Part shown: positions 54,166-62,857 of the stretch, in pieces
Layout of the letters: the number at the start of each line of letters is the position of its first letter
Numbering within the stretch: position 1 is the first letter of the stretch
DNA from: Stutzerimonas kunmingensis
GTDB lineage: Bacteria > Pseudomonadota > Gammaproteobacteria > Pseudomonadales > Pseudomonadaceae
Direction of reading: 5' to 3'
Length of the DNA: 64,000 nt
NCBI RefSeq assembly: GCF_900114065.1
Contig: NZ_FORS01000002.1
Coordinates: forward strand, 186,001-250,000
Made by a program: the position numbers and the translations under genes
The notes under the pieces: model-generated
The model's input: the letters and a program-made list of their open reading frames with translations, nothing else
Database searches by the model: none
Told to the model about the DNA's origin: nothing

Positions 54166-55203
54166 TCAGGGGGCGTCGAACAGCGGCTGCAGCCCGCTGG
54201 GCACCACGCCGGTCCAGCGCTTGAAGGCGCGACGGAAGTTGGTGGTGTCGTTGAAGCCGAGGTGCCGCGCCACGGCCTCGTTGCCGAGGCCTCGGGCCTG
54301 ATAGAGGTAGAGCGCAACGTGCGTGCGCACCAGATCGAGCTGTTCCTGGAAGTGCGTGCCGTGCTTGGCCAGCTTGCGCTTGAGCGTCGCCGGACTCATG
54401 GCGAACGCCAAGGCGACGCGCTCCAGGTTCAGCGGCTCGCGGATGTTGTCATGCAGGTACTGATAAAACGCATCGAGAAAGGCGCAGGGGCCTTCCAGCG
54501 CTTCGATCTGCTGCTGGCTGGCCTGCCGCGCGACCTGGCCTACCGTGGCCGAGGCATCCGGCCAGGGCTGATGCAGGTACTCGCGGGGCAGGCTGAGTAG
54601 GGTCAGGTGACGGTCGAACTGCAATGCATCGCCCAGATGCACCCAGTACTGCTCGACGTGGCGCGGCTGCGGGTAGGCGAACTGGAAGCGCCACGGCAGG
54701 CGCAGGCCGCTGCCGCGCTTGCACAGTGCGACGATAGCGGTCACATGCGCCTCGATTAGAAACCGTTGGTGCCGACCGGCGCTGCCGCTGTCCAGCCAAT
54801 AGATGTGCAGCTGGTGCTCGTCCAGCAGCAGCCTTGGCGCCAGCAGCGGGCAGAGCAGGGCGCGGAACTGGCTAAGACGCTCCAGCGCCTGTTCGAGGTT
54901 GCCGGCATTGGCCAGTGCAAGGCTGACATCGCCGTAGTGCCCGGGCAGCAGGCGCTGGCCGAACAGAAAGCTGCTGTCCGCAGCACCCAACAAGCGTTCG
55001 GTATTGCCGATGAGCGTCAGCAGCTGCTCCGGGCTGACGCGGGCACGGCCGCTGGCGACGTCCTCGTAGAACAGCCCGCTGCCGCGCAGCAGCGCATGGC
55101 TGTCGATACCGCGCGAGAGCGCCAGGTCGAGCAACACCGCCGGCTGGTGGTGCGCGGCGATGAAGCGGGTGTCCCATTCGTACCAGCGTAACGGGCTTTC
55201 CAT
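54166..55203 (-). CDS. AraC family transcriptional regulator
   Basis: 345 residues. The N-terminal arabinose-binding-like domain has ALSRGIDSHALLRGSGLFYED and GHYGDVSLALANAGNLEQAL; the C-terminal HTH pair has MSPATLKRKLAKHG and the closing LGFNDTTNFRRAFKRWTGVVPSG. It belongs to the same broad AraC group as the regulator at 19038. It follows the GGDEF gene by 7 bp on the same strand and is probably cotranscribed with it. Confidence 0.87.
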   Translation of the reverse strand: MESPLRWYEWDTRFIAAHHQPAVLLDLALSRGIDSHALLRGSGLFYEDVASGRARVSPEQLLTLIGNTERLLGAADSSFLFGQRLLPGHYGDVSLALANAGNLEQALERLSQFRALLCPLLAPRLLLDEHQLHIYWLDSGSAGRHQRFLIEAHVTAIVALCKRGSGLRLPWRFQFAYPQPRHVEQYWVHLGDALQFDRHLTLLSLPREYLHQPWPDASATVGQVARQASQQQIEALEGPCAFLDAFYQYLHDNIREPLNLERVALAFAMSPATLKRKLAKHGTHFQEQLDLVRTHVALYLYQARGLGNEAVARHLGFNDTTNFRRAFKRWTGVVPSGLQPLFDAP

Positions 55204-55210
55204 GGTCGCC

Positions 55211-56125
55211 TCAGGCGCAGCGTGGCAGGGACTGCTTGGCCTTGGCCAAACCGAGGTTGAGGCGTTTGAGCAACAGCTCGGAATCGTCGTCGAAGGCCAT
55301 CACCACCGCGGTGCTGGCGCGCAGATGCAGGCGTTCCCCGTGCTGGCGCGTCTTGTGCGCGAGGCTGGCGACGGCGGTCTGCAACTCCTCGGCGAGCTGC
55401 CGCGCCTGTTGCTCGGCGGTATCGGGCAGCAGCACGACGAAGCGATCCCCGGCGAGGCGGCAGAGCAGGTCCTGATGGCGCAGGTTGAGCACCAGCAACT
55501 GCGCCACGGCCTGCAACACGAGGTCCCCTTCTTCCTGACCGTAGCGCTGGTTGACCCGGCTGAACTCGTCGAGGTCCACCGCCAGCAGCGACAGCGGCCT
55601 TTGCTCGTCGGCGGCCTGGCGCAGGGCCGAGTCCAGTTGCCGACGCAGGTACTCGGCGGTGCCGAGCGGGGTCAGGTTGTCGAACAGGCGATGCTCGCGG
55701 AAAAGCCGTTCGCGCTTGTGCATCTGCGCGTTGATGGCGCGCTGTTCCTGGTTCAGGTGGTAGATGCCGAACGTCAGCAGGATCAGGCCGACCGGCATGG
55801 GTGCCGTTTCCAGCCAATTGTCCCAGGCGATGTTGGCGGGGATCTGGATGAATTCGTCGAGCAGGTCCATCCACCAGGAAAAGCAGATGCAGGCCAGCCC
55901 CAGCGCCAGCAACCGCGTCACCCGGCCTGCCGGGCGGCTGTGCAGCAGCATGATCAGCCAGGCGAGGGCGAGGGCGGCGCAACCGCCTTCACCGACCACG
56001 TCCATCCAGTCGATCTCGCCCCAGGATTTGAGCTGGCCGACGGCGAGGAGCAGCTGCAGGCCGACGTTGGCAGCCAGGGCGAGGCCGAGGAGGGTGAGGG
56101 TGTGGAGTTTGAGGAGGGATTTCAT
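55211..56125 (-). CDS. GGDEF-domain membrane protein with degenerate active site
   Basis: 304 residues from ATG 56125. Four hydrophobic segments (about 7-30, 45-62, 70-88 and 108-122) precede a linker coiled coil and a GGDEF domain. The first metal-binding Asp is kept (LLAVDLDEFSRVNQRYG), but the signature at 225-229 reads AGDRF instead of GGDEF. Loss of Gly and Glu should abolish diguanylate cyclase activity, so it may instead bind GTP or act as a structural sensor. It shares a transcript with an AraC regulator. Confidence 0.85.
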   Translation of the reverse strand: MKSLLKLHTLTLLGLALAANVGLQLLLAVGQLKSWGEIDWMDVVGEGGCAALALAWLIMLLHSRPAGRVTRLLALGLACICFSWWMDLLDEFIQIPANIAWDNWLETAPMPVGLILLTFGIYHLNQEQRAINAQMHKRERLFREHRLFDNLTPLGTAEYLRRQLDSALRQAADEQRPLSLLAVDLDEFSRVNQRYGQEEGDLVLQAVAQLLVLNLRHQDLLCRLAGDRFVVLLPDTAEQQARQLAEELQTAVASLAHKTRQHGERLHLRASTAVVMAFDDDSELLLKRLNLGLAKAKQSLPRCA

Positions 56126-56356
56126 CGGGTCTCCGTGGCGAGGGATCGCGCCAGTGCGTGAGGGCACGGAAACAGATGGATGTGACGGTTGGATGAATGG
56201 GGTGGGGGTTGAATTGGCTCAGGTTTTTTTTGGTTGATTGGACAGTTTGGTGGGGGGCTCGGGAATGTGGTTTGTCCTGATGGATCGGATCAGTTCTGGA
56301 CGAGGTGCTTGCTGCATCGAGTCTATGCCGATTGTCGAGTTGCCTGGCGATTTAGG

Positions 56357-56590
56357 TTTCGCCCTGCGGGGCGAGTCACTTTCTCTTGCCTGGCCAAGAG
56401 AAAGTAACCAAAGAGAAGGCCACCCCGACATCCGGGTTTTGCTTCGCAAAACTCCCCTCCCTCCGGCGCTGCTCCGGGGGCCGTCGCGAAGGGACGTCCC
56501 TGTCCCTTCACTCCTCGCTCGGCGTCCTGCCTCGCGTCCCCCTGCGCAACGCCTACGTTCGGCCTCCTGACGGGGGAGTTAGTCCGAGAT
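56357..56590 (+). repeat. Dispersed intergenic hairpin element, copy A
   Basis: Begins with TTTCGCCCTGCGGGGCGA, a TCGCCC/GGGCGA hairpin (56359-56374), followed at once by a perfect 11-bp stem ACTTTCTCTTG (56378-56388) and CAAGAGAAAGT (56395-56405), then a GC-rich tail. I recall the CTTTCTTTTG.CAAAAGAAAGTAACC head as a frequent intergenic sequence in pseudomonads and relatives; this is memory, not a search. The 3' boundary is approximate. Confidence 0.6.
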
Positions 56591-56639
56591 GCCTGACAGA
56601 TTGAGAGGCTTGGTTTGTAGTTTTTGATCGATTGAAAAC

Positions 56640-56890
56640 TATCAGGCGACTCCAATCGCCCCTTCAGGAGGGTGAACGGAGTCGTCGCGTAGAGGGGCGA
56701 GCGGCATGGATGCCGCGAGAGCCGTAAAGGGCCATGGATGGCCCTTGTACGGCGACCCTCGGAACGGCGGCGTAGTGAACGAACCCGGAGCGAAGCGAAG
56801 GGCCGGATGCAGGGGCAAGCGTTTTTGCCTACTTTTTCCGCGACTGGAAAAAGTAGGTCGCCCAGCAGGGCGAAACAGAGCTACCGGATA
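56640..56890 (-). repeat. Dispersed intergenic hairpin element, copy B, inverted
   Basis: On the minus strand it begins with the same TTTCGCCCTGCTGGGCGA hairpin (56858-56873), followed by a perfect 12-bp stem, CCTACTTTTTCC and GGAAAAAGTAGG (56828-56839 and 56846-56857), then a GC-rich tail. The organisation mirrors copy A, with heads outward and tails facing each other. The stem sequences differ, so the two copies are related in structure and head but not identical. Confidence 0.55.
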
Positions 56891-57027
56891 CACGAAAAAT
56901 CGGACTTGGCGCGGTGCTTATCCACCGCACCACAAAGCTATGGTCGCGCTCAAAAACAGGTCATATCAGCTCAATCCCGCTCGCAAAATCCCCGAAAACC
57001 CCCTGTTCCAAGCCCTCCCCGAACCTC

Positions 57028-57045
57028 CTGTCACAGAACCGCCAT
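57028..57045 (+). promoter_or_regulatory. Candidate Pho box before the TonB-dependent receptor
   Basis: CTGTCAC-AGAA-CCGCCAT fits the PhoB tandem consensus CTGTCAT-N4-CTGTCAT at 6 of 7 and 5 of 7 positions, 66 bp before the start codon. PhoB activation would match the phytase and PhoX genes downstream. Confidence 0.45.
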
Positions 57046-57111
57046 ATCCCCCACCTACCGTCCGCTGCAGTTCCGGGATGGACCCGGTAAACACCGTTCG
57101 GGGGATTGTTC

Positions 57112-59595
57112 ATGAGCACATACCGCAGCGGCATCCGCCATGCAGGATTCCGCATCAGCCTGCTGGCCCTGGCCGTCAGCGCCGGTTCGGCCTGGGCCGA
57201 GGAGCCGCTTGTCATGGAGCACGTCGAAGTCATTGGCCAAGCGGTCAGCATCGACGAGGCACTGAAGGACCAGCGCAATTCCGACAGCGTGAAGAGCGTG
57301 GTGCATGCAGACGGCATCGGCCAGCTGCCGGACGACAACGCCGCCGAGGCGCTGCAGCGCATTCCGGGCATCTCGGTCGAGCGCGACCAGGGCGAAGGGC
57401 GCTTCGTCAGCGTGCGCGGCATCGCGCCGGATCTGAATAGCGTCACCATCAACGGCACGCTGGTCCCATCGCCGGAGAGCGATCGCCGTGCCGTGGCGCT
57501 CGACGTGCTGCCATCGGAGCTGGTGCAGTCGCTGTCGGTGGTCAAGACGCTGACGCCGGACATGGATGCCAATTCCCTGGGCGGCACCATTGAGGTACAG
57601 AGCCTGTCGGCCTTCGACCATGACGGGCTGTTCTACAGCCTCAGCGGCGAGGGCAGCTATGACGACAACGTCGACAAGATCAGCCCGAAATTCTCTGGCG
57701 CCATCAGCGACCGCTTCAGCCTGGGCGATGGCGTCGACAATTTCGGTGTCGCCGCGGCCGTCAGCTGGCAGGAGCGCGACTTCGGCTCGGACAACGTCGA
57801 GACCGGCGGCAAGTGGGACTTCGCCGACGACGGCGCGCGGCTGGAGGAACTCGAGCAGCGCGACTACGAGATCACCCGAGAGCGCACCGGCTTCGGGCTG
57901 AACTTCGACTACAAGCCGGACGATGTCAGCAGCTACTACCTGCGCACGCTGTACAGCCGCTTCAAGGACACCGAAACGCGTAACGCCGCCGGTGTCGCCT
58001 TCGAGGATTCGCAGCTGCCGGGCGAGACCGGTGACGCCGAGGGCTGGCGCGAGCTGAAGTCCCGCGAGGACACCCAGACCGTGCAGTCCTACGTGTTCGG
58101 CGGTGAACGCATGATGGGCCTGTGGACCCTGAGCGGGCAGGCCGGTTACAGCCAGTCGCGCGAGCGCAATCCGGGCGGTATCGCCAGCGCGACCTTCGAG
58201 GGTAATTTCGCCGATGCCGGCTTTTCCAGTAGCCGCAAGCCGCGCCTGACGATCGATTCGTCCTTCTACGACCCGGCGTCCTTCGAGTTGGATGAAGTGG
58301 AGTGGGAGAAAAGCGACACCCGCGACCGCGAGAAGAACGTCCGCCTGGACCTGGCGCGCGAGTACGACATCCGGGGTTACGCCGCGCAGGCCAAGTTCGG
58401 CGGCAAGCTCAGCCGTCGGCACAAGGACAACGATAACGAGGTCTGGAAATACGACGATTTCGACGACCTGACCCTGGCCGACTTCCAGGGCGGCAGGGTC
58501 GACTATGCGCTCGGCCGCTTCGGCCCAGGCATCAGTGCCTCGGCTATCGAGGGCGCGATTGGCGGTCTGGATGCCAGCGAGTTCTACGACGAGGAGGAGT
58601 CGCGCATCAATGACTTCGACATGCACGAGGACATCAACGCCGCCTACCTGATGAACACCGTGGATATCGACCGCTGGCGCGTCATCGCCGGCCTGCGCTA
58701 CGAGGGCACGCGCTTTCGCGCCAAGGGCACCGGCCTGCGCGATGACCAGTTCGAGTCGATCTCCAGCAGCAGTCGTTATGACCACTGGCTGCCGGGGCTG
58801 CACCTGCGCTACCAACTGACCGACGACACCATGATCCGTGCCGCCTGGAGCAACAGCGTAGTGCGCCCGACCTTCGGCCAGCTGGCGCCCGGTTTCGTCA
58901 TCGACGGCAACGACGCCGAGTTCGGCAACCCCGATCTCAAGCCGCTGGAGTCCGCCAACTACGACCTCGGCATCGAGCACTACATGGGCCGCGCCGGCGT
59001 GGTGTCGGCGTACCTGTTCTACAAGGACATCGATAACTTTATCTACAACACCGATCTGGCCGGCACCGGCCAGTGGGCCGCGTTCGACGAAGCGCTCAGT
59101 TTCCAGAACGGCAGCAGCGCGAAGCTCTACGGCCTGGAGCTGGCCTACTCGCAGAAGCTCGACTGGCTGCCGGCGCCGTGGAACGGCCTATTGCTGGGCG
59201 CCAACGCCACCTTCAGCCAGTCCGACGCGGACATCGAAGGGCAGGGCATGCGGCGCAGCATTGACCTGCCAAACCACTCCGACACGGTCGGCAACCTGAT
59301 GCTCGGCTGGGAAAACGACCGGCTCAACCTGCGCCTGGCTGCCAATTACAAGTCGGACTACCTCTACGAGGTGGCCGGCATCGACGACGAGGCGCACGAC
59401 CTGTACGTCGACGATCAGCTGTTCGTCGATTTCAAGGCGGGCTACTTCATCACGCCGAGCCTGCAGCTGACCTTCGAGGCGCTGAACCTGACGGACGAGT
59501 CCTACTACGTCTACAGCGGCCGCCGCGCCTACAACGCCCAGTACGAAGAGTACGGCCCGACCTACAAGCTCGGCCTGACCCTCACCCACTTCTGA
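57112..59595 (+). CDS. TonB-dependent outer-membrane receptor, probably for phytate or a related organophosphate
   Basis: 827 residues from ATG 57112. Signal peptide cut near AWA (residue 29). The plug domain (about 45-165) has LPDDNAAEALQRIPGISVER and FVSVRGIAPDLNSVTINGT; a 22-strand barrel follows, ending in YKLGLTLTHF with the terminal Phe needed for assembly. The plug style is that of substrate-specific TonB receptors often found in glycan and phytate loci. The next gene is a phytase and the following ones are ExbB/ExbD/TonB, so the ligand is inferred from context. A possible TonB box is near EHVEVIGQ. Confidence 0.88.
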   Translation: MSTYRSGIRHAGFRISLLALAVSAGSAWAEEPLVMEHVEVIGQAVSIDEALKDQRNSDSVKSVVHADGIGQLPDDNAAEALQRIPGISVERDQGEGRFVSVRGIAPDLNSVTINGTLVPSPESDRRAVALDVLPSELVQSLSVVKTLTPDMDANSLGGTIEVQSLSAFDHDGLFYSLSGEGSYDDNVDKISPKFSGAISDRFSLGDGVDNFGVAAAVSWQERDFGSDNVETGGKWDFADDGARLEELEQRDYEITRERTGFGLNFDYKPDDVSSYYLRTLYSRFKDTETRNAAGVAFEDSQLPGETGDAEGWRELKSREDTQTVQSYVFGGERMMGLWTLSGQAGYSQSRERNPGGIASATFEGNFADAGFSSSRKPRLTIDSSFYDPASFELDEVEWEKSDTRDREKNVRLDLAREYDIRGYAAQAKFGGKLSRRHKDNDNEVWKYDDFDDLTLADFQGGRVDYALGRFGPGISASAIEGAIGGLDASEFYDEEESRINDFDMHEDINAAYLMNTVDIDRWRVIAGLRYEGTRFRAKGTGLRDDQFESISSSSRYDHWLPGLHLRYQLTDDTMIRAAWSNSVVRPTFGQLAPGFVIDGNDAEFGNPDLKPLESANYDLGIEHYMGRAGVVSAYLFYKDIDNFIYNTDLAGTGQWAAFDEALSFQNGSSAKLYGLELAYSQKLDWLPAPWNGLLLGANATFSQSDADIEGQGMRRSIDLPNHSDTVGNLMLGWENDRLNLRLAANYKSDYLYEVAGIDDEAHDLYVDDQLFVDFKAGYFITPSLQLTFEALNLTDESYYVYSGRRAYNAQYEEYGPTYKLGLTLTHF

Positions 59596-59607
59596 CCCCA
59601 TGCCGCT

Positions 59608-59644
59608 CCGGTGCCCGCCGTTCCCCTTTACGGTCGGGCGCCGG
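59608..59644 (+). other. Hairpin between receptor and phytase genes
   Basis: CCGGTGCCCGCCGT and ACGGTCGGGCGCCGG pair imperfectly (with wobble and bulges) around a TCCCCTTT loop. With no T-run it is more likely a message-stabilising or attenuating structure than a full terminator. Confidence 0.4.
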
Positions 59645-59670
59645 CAGGCGGCAGCCTGAATGGATACACC

Positions 59671-61587
59671 ATGAACGCATTACACAAAACCATGCTGCTC
59701 GGCCTGTGCATCGCATTGGCGGCCTGCCAGTCCACACAGCCAGATACCCCGGCGAAGTCGGCCCAGCTGAACATCAGTGAACCGCTGTTGGCCGGCCTCG
59801 AGTATGCCCAGCTGCTAAACGGCGACACCCCTTGGGCCGGTGCCGACCGTGTGCAGGTCGATGACCAGGGCCTGCAGCTGCTGGACGCCGCCGGTAACAG
59901 CCTGGCGCGCCACGCCGGGCGCTTCGAAGGACTGGACCATCGTGTCGACCGCCAGGGCCTGCTGCTCGCCACGGTCGAGCGCAAGCGCCAGCAGGCGATG
60001 CTGATCGGCCTGAACGCCGCGCGTGCCTGGAGCCAGCCGCTGTACCTGCCGCGCACCGCATTCGCCATCGAGGGGCTGTGCCTGTACCGCGACAGCGCGC
60101 ACAACGACTTCGTGTTTCTGCTCGGTGAGGAGGGCGTCGGCGAGCAATGGCTGGTCGGCAGTCAGGGCCGCCTGCTCGATGAGGCGCGGCGGGTGCGCGG
60201 GCTCAGCCTGCCGCCGCAAAGCGCCTTCTGCCAGACGGACGATGCCAGTGGGCAGCTCTATGTCAACGAGGAGTCCGTCGGCTTCTGGCGTTACCCGGCC
60301 GACGCCGAGGCGCCGTTGCAGCGCGAGCCGGTCGATCTGCGCCAGCCTTTCGGCAGCCTGGCCCATGCCGCAGCGGGCATGACGCTGGTGCCGGGCGGAC
60401 TGCTGGCGCTCGATCCCGAAGCCTCGGTGCTGCATCTGTACCGGCAGAACGAGGCCGGCTGGCAAGCCGATGAGGTCATCGCACTGGACGGTTTCGACGA
60501 ACCGGAGCGCATCAGCGCTCGCCGCAGTGCTGAGGGCGTCGAGCTGCTGCTGGCGGACGAACGAGGCCTGCAGTCGGCCCGTCTGGACTGGCAGCCGACC
60601 GCGCTGTCGCAGCCCGAGCCGATCGTCAGCCTGCCGGCCGCAGTTGAGACCGGCCCGGTGCCGAGCCTGGGTGATGCCGCCGATGATCCGGCGATCTGGG
60701 TCCATCCGCGCGATCCGGCGCAGAGCCGCGTGCTCGGCACCGACAAGAAGGGCGGGCTGGTGGTGTACGACCTGGACGGCCGTCAGGTGCAGGACCTGCG
60801 CGCCGGCCGGCTGAACAACGTCGATGTGCGCAGCGGCTTCCGCCTTGGCAGCAAGCGCGTGGACCTGGCTGTGGCAAGCAATCGCGATCACAACAGCCTG
60901 CACCTGTTCGCCATCGACCGGGCGAGCGGGGTGCTCCGCGATGTCGGTGAGGTCGCCACGCCGCTGAGCGAAATCTATGGCCTGTGCATGTTCCAGGATC
61001 GCCAGGGCACTACCTACGCCGTCGCCAACGACAAGGACGGCACCTTCCTGCAGTACCGCCTCGATGGCAGCTCCGGCCAGCCGCGTGGCGAGCTGGTGCG
61101 GCGCTTCAAGCTGGACAGTCAGCCCGAGGGCTGCGTGGCCGACGACCGCAGCGAGCGGCTGTTCGTCGGTGAGGAAGACGTCGCGGTGTGGGTGGTCGAT
61201 GCCCGCGCCGATGTGCCGGCGGTGCCGGAGCAGGTCATCGGTGTCGGCGGGCCGGTCTACGACGACATCGAAGGTCTGGCCATCTACCACGGCGAGCGCG
61301 GCGACTACCTGGTGATTTCCAGTCAGGGCAACGACAGCTACGTGGTGCTCGATGCCCAGGCCCCCTACGCCGTGCGCGGCGCCTTCCGCATCGGCCTGAA
61401 CGCCGAGCGCGGCATCGACGGAGCGTCCGAGACCGATGGGCTGGAAGTCACCTCGGCCAACCTCGGCGGCATCTGGAACCGCGGAATGCTGGTGGTGCAG
61501 GACGGCCGCAAGCGCATGCCCGAGGGGACGCAGAACTACAAGTACCTGCCCTGGTCGGCGATCGCCGATGCGCTGGGTCTGGACTGA
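59671..61587 (+). CDS. Beta-propeller phytase (3-phytase) lipoprotein, two-domain type
   Basis: 638 residues from ATG 59671. The signal ends in IALAAC, a lipobox, so it is lipid-anchored. The C-terminal half (from about 323) is a full beta-propeller phytase: DDPAIWVHPRDPAQS at 337-352, GTDKKGGLVVYDLDG, VASNRDHNSLHLF, ANDKDGTFLQY, FVGEEDVAVWVVDA and ETDGLEV, with the calcium/phosphate-binding Asp, Glu and Lys. The N-terminal half is a second, diverged propeller lacking most of these residues, as in known dual-domain phytases. It releases phosphate from inositol hexakisphosphate. Confidence 0.9.
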   Translation: MNALHKTMLLGLCIALAACQSTQPDTPAKSAQLNISEPLLAGLEYAQLLNGDTPWAGADRVQVDDQGLQLLDAAGNSLARHAGRFEGLDHRVDRQGLLLATVERKRQQAMLIGLNAARAWSQPLYLPRTAFAIEGLCLYRDSAHNDFVFLLGEEGVGEQWLVGSQGRLLDEARRVRGLSLPPQSAFCQTDDASGQLYVNEESVGFWRYPADAEAPLQREPVDLRQPFGSLAHAAAGMTLVPGGLLALDPEASVLHLYRQNEAGWQADEVIALDGFDEPERISARRSAEGVELLLADERGLQSARLDWQPTALSQPEPIVSLPAAVETGPVPSLGDAADDPAIWVHPRDPAQSRVLGTDKKGGLVVYDLDGRQVQDLRAGRLNNVDVRSGFRLGSKRVDLAVASNRDHNSLHLFAIDRASGVLRDVGEVATPLSEIYGLCMFQDRQGTTYAVANDKDGTFLQYRLDGSSGQPRGELVRRFKLDSQPEGCVADDRSERLFVGEEDVAVWVVDARADVPAVPEQVIGVGGPVYDDIEGLAIYHGERGDYLVISSQGNDSYVVLDAQAPYAVRGAFRIGLNAERGIDGASETDGLEVTSANLGGIWNRGMLVVQDGRKRMPEGTQNYKYLPWSAIADALGLD

Positions 61588-61656
61588 CGTCATCGCCCGC
61601 TAACCGACCCGCAATCCAATAGCAGCTGCCCCAGTCGGGGCAGGAGGAAACGATTC

Positions 61657-62382
61657 ATGCAAACGACTCTCGAGCACATGTCCATCTGGGGTTTGATCAG
61701 CGAAGCCAGCCTCGTGGTCCAGGCGGTGATGATGATTCTGGTCCTGGCCTCGGTTTCGAGCTGGTACCTGATCATCCGTCGCAGTGTGGCGTTGCGCAGC
61801 GCCGAACGCCTGCAGCGCGGCTTCCTGCAGCGCTTCCGGCAGGGCGGCGATCTTGCCCAGCTCTATCGCGAAGGCCAGGCGCAGCCGTTGCCGGACGAGG
61901 CCGCGCTGCAGCGCATCTTCCTCGCCGGTTACGGCGAGTTCGCCCAGCTGCAACGCCAGCCGGGGATCGCGCCGGATTTGGTGGCGCAGGGTGTCGAGCG
62001 CAGCCTCTACGTGGCCGTCGCCGAGCAGGAGGAGCGTCTGGAAAAGGGGCTGCAGTTTCTCGCGACCGTGGGTTCGGTGAGCCCCTATATCGGCCTGTTC
62101 GGTACCGTGTGGGGAATCATGAACTCCTTCCTCGGCCTGTCGCAGGTGCAGCAGGCGACGCTCTCGACCGTCGCACCGGGCATCGCCGAAGCGCTGATCG
62201 CCACGGCCATCGGCCTGTTCGCGGCGATTCCCGCGGTGATGGCCTACAACCGCTTCGCTGCTCGTGGGCAGACGCTGGTCGGCCGTTACTACGCCTTCGG
62301 CAACGAGCTACAGGCGCGCCTGCATCGGCGCCTGCATCGGCGCCTGCACGCCGCTTCACCCAACGTCGCCGCAGCCGCCTGA
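61657..62382 (+). CDS. exbB: ExbB-type proton channel subunit (MotA/TolQ/ExbB family)
   Basis: 241 residues, with AGGAGG upstream. Three hydrophobic helices (about 20-40, 130-155 and 170-195), with GSVSPYIGLFGTVWGIMNSF and TAIGLFAAIPAVMAYNRF as family signatures. With ExbD it uses proton-motive force to drive TonB. The C-terminus ends in a repeated RRLHRRLH tail encoded by a 12-bp direct repeat. The receptor and phytase before it indicate a dedicated energy unit for this locus. Confidence 0.9.
   Translation: MQTTLEHMSIWGLISEASLVVQAVMMILVLASVSSWYLIIRRSVALRSAERLQRGFLQRFRQGGDLAQLYREGQAQPLPDEAALQRIFLAGYGEFAQLQRQPGIAPDLVAQGVERSLYVAVAEQEERLEKGLQFLATVGSVSPYIGLFGTVWGIMNSFLGLSQVQQATLSTVAPGIAEALIATAIGLFAAIPAVMAYNRFAARGQTLVGRYYAFGNELQARLHRRLHRRLHAASPNVAAAA
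62317..62352 (+). repeat. 12-bp direct repeat inside the exbB 3' end
   Basis: CGCCTGCATCGG is repeated twice exactly and a third time with changes (CGCCTGCACGCC). It encodes the RLHRRLHRRLH tail and keeps the frame. Confidence 0.85.
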
Positions 62383-62395
62383 GGAGGACGCCTTC

Positions 62396-62857
62396 ATGAT
62401 GGTCAAACCACAGCACAAACACGGGCCCAAGGCGGAAATGAACGTGGTGCCCTACATCGACGTGATGCTGGTGCTGCTGGTGATCTTCATGGTCACCGCG
62501 CCGATGCTGGTGCAGGGCGTCAAGATCGAGCTGCCCAAGGTCGCAGCCGAAGCGCTGCCGGTGGAGAACGAGCGGCAGATCCTCACGCTCTCGGTAAAGG
62601 CCGATGGCGGCTTCTACTGGAACCTGGGCAGCGAGCTGGACATCGACAACCAGACCGACAGCGCCGTCGACCTTGCCGAGCTGCAGGCCAAGGTCGGCGC
62701 GATCATCGCCGAGCGCGGCGACACCCAGGTCTATGTCCGTGCCGACGAGGCGGCGGACTACGGTCGCGTGGTTGCCGGTATCGCCGAGCTGCAGCGCGGC
62801 GGGGTGGTCAACCTGGGGCTGATCACTGAGGCGCCGGCCGGAGCCGGGCAGCCGTGA
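62396..62857 (+). CDS. exbD: ExbD/TolR family protein
   Basis: 153 residues from the first ATG of a pair, with GAGGAGG upstream. One N-terminal helix holds the proton-path Asp22 in PYIDVMLVLLVIFMV, followed by a periplasmic domain (QVYVRADEAADYGRVVAGIA). Partner of ExbB. Its stop overlaps the ATG of the tonB gene (TGATG). Confidence 0.92.
   Translation: MMVKPQHKHGPKAEMNVVPYIDVMLVLLVIFMVTAPMLVQGVKIELPKVAAEALPVENERQILTLSVKADGGFYWNLGSELDIDNQTDSAVDLAELQAKVGAIIAERGDTQVYVRADEAADYGRVVAGIAELQRGGVVNLGLITEAPAGAGQP

Larger units (their letters stand above)
56168..57111. other. Long gene-free spacer (about 944 bp) between the GGDEF gene and the receptor gene
   Basis: No credible gene was found. The spacer holds two related hairpin-bearing elements in opposite orientation (56357-56590 and 56640-56890, listed separately) and, near its right end, a possible Pho box. 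The bases between the two elements include an AGTTTT/AAAACT dyad near 56618-56639. Confidence 0.7.

Noticed and set aside
57055..58980. Minus-strand open frame of 641 codons over the receptor gene
   Set aside because: Composition-driven shadow; the plus-strand receptor has a signal peptide, plug domain and terminal Phe.
59815..61593. Minus-strand open frame of 592 codons over the phytase gene
   Set aside because: Shadow of the phytase coding strand; no domain or start context.
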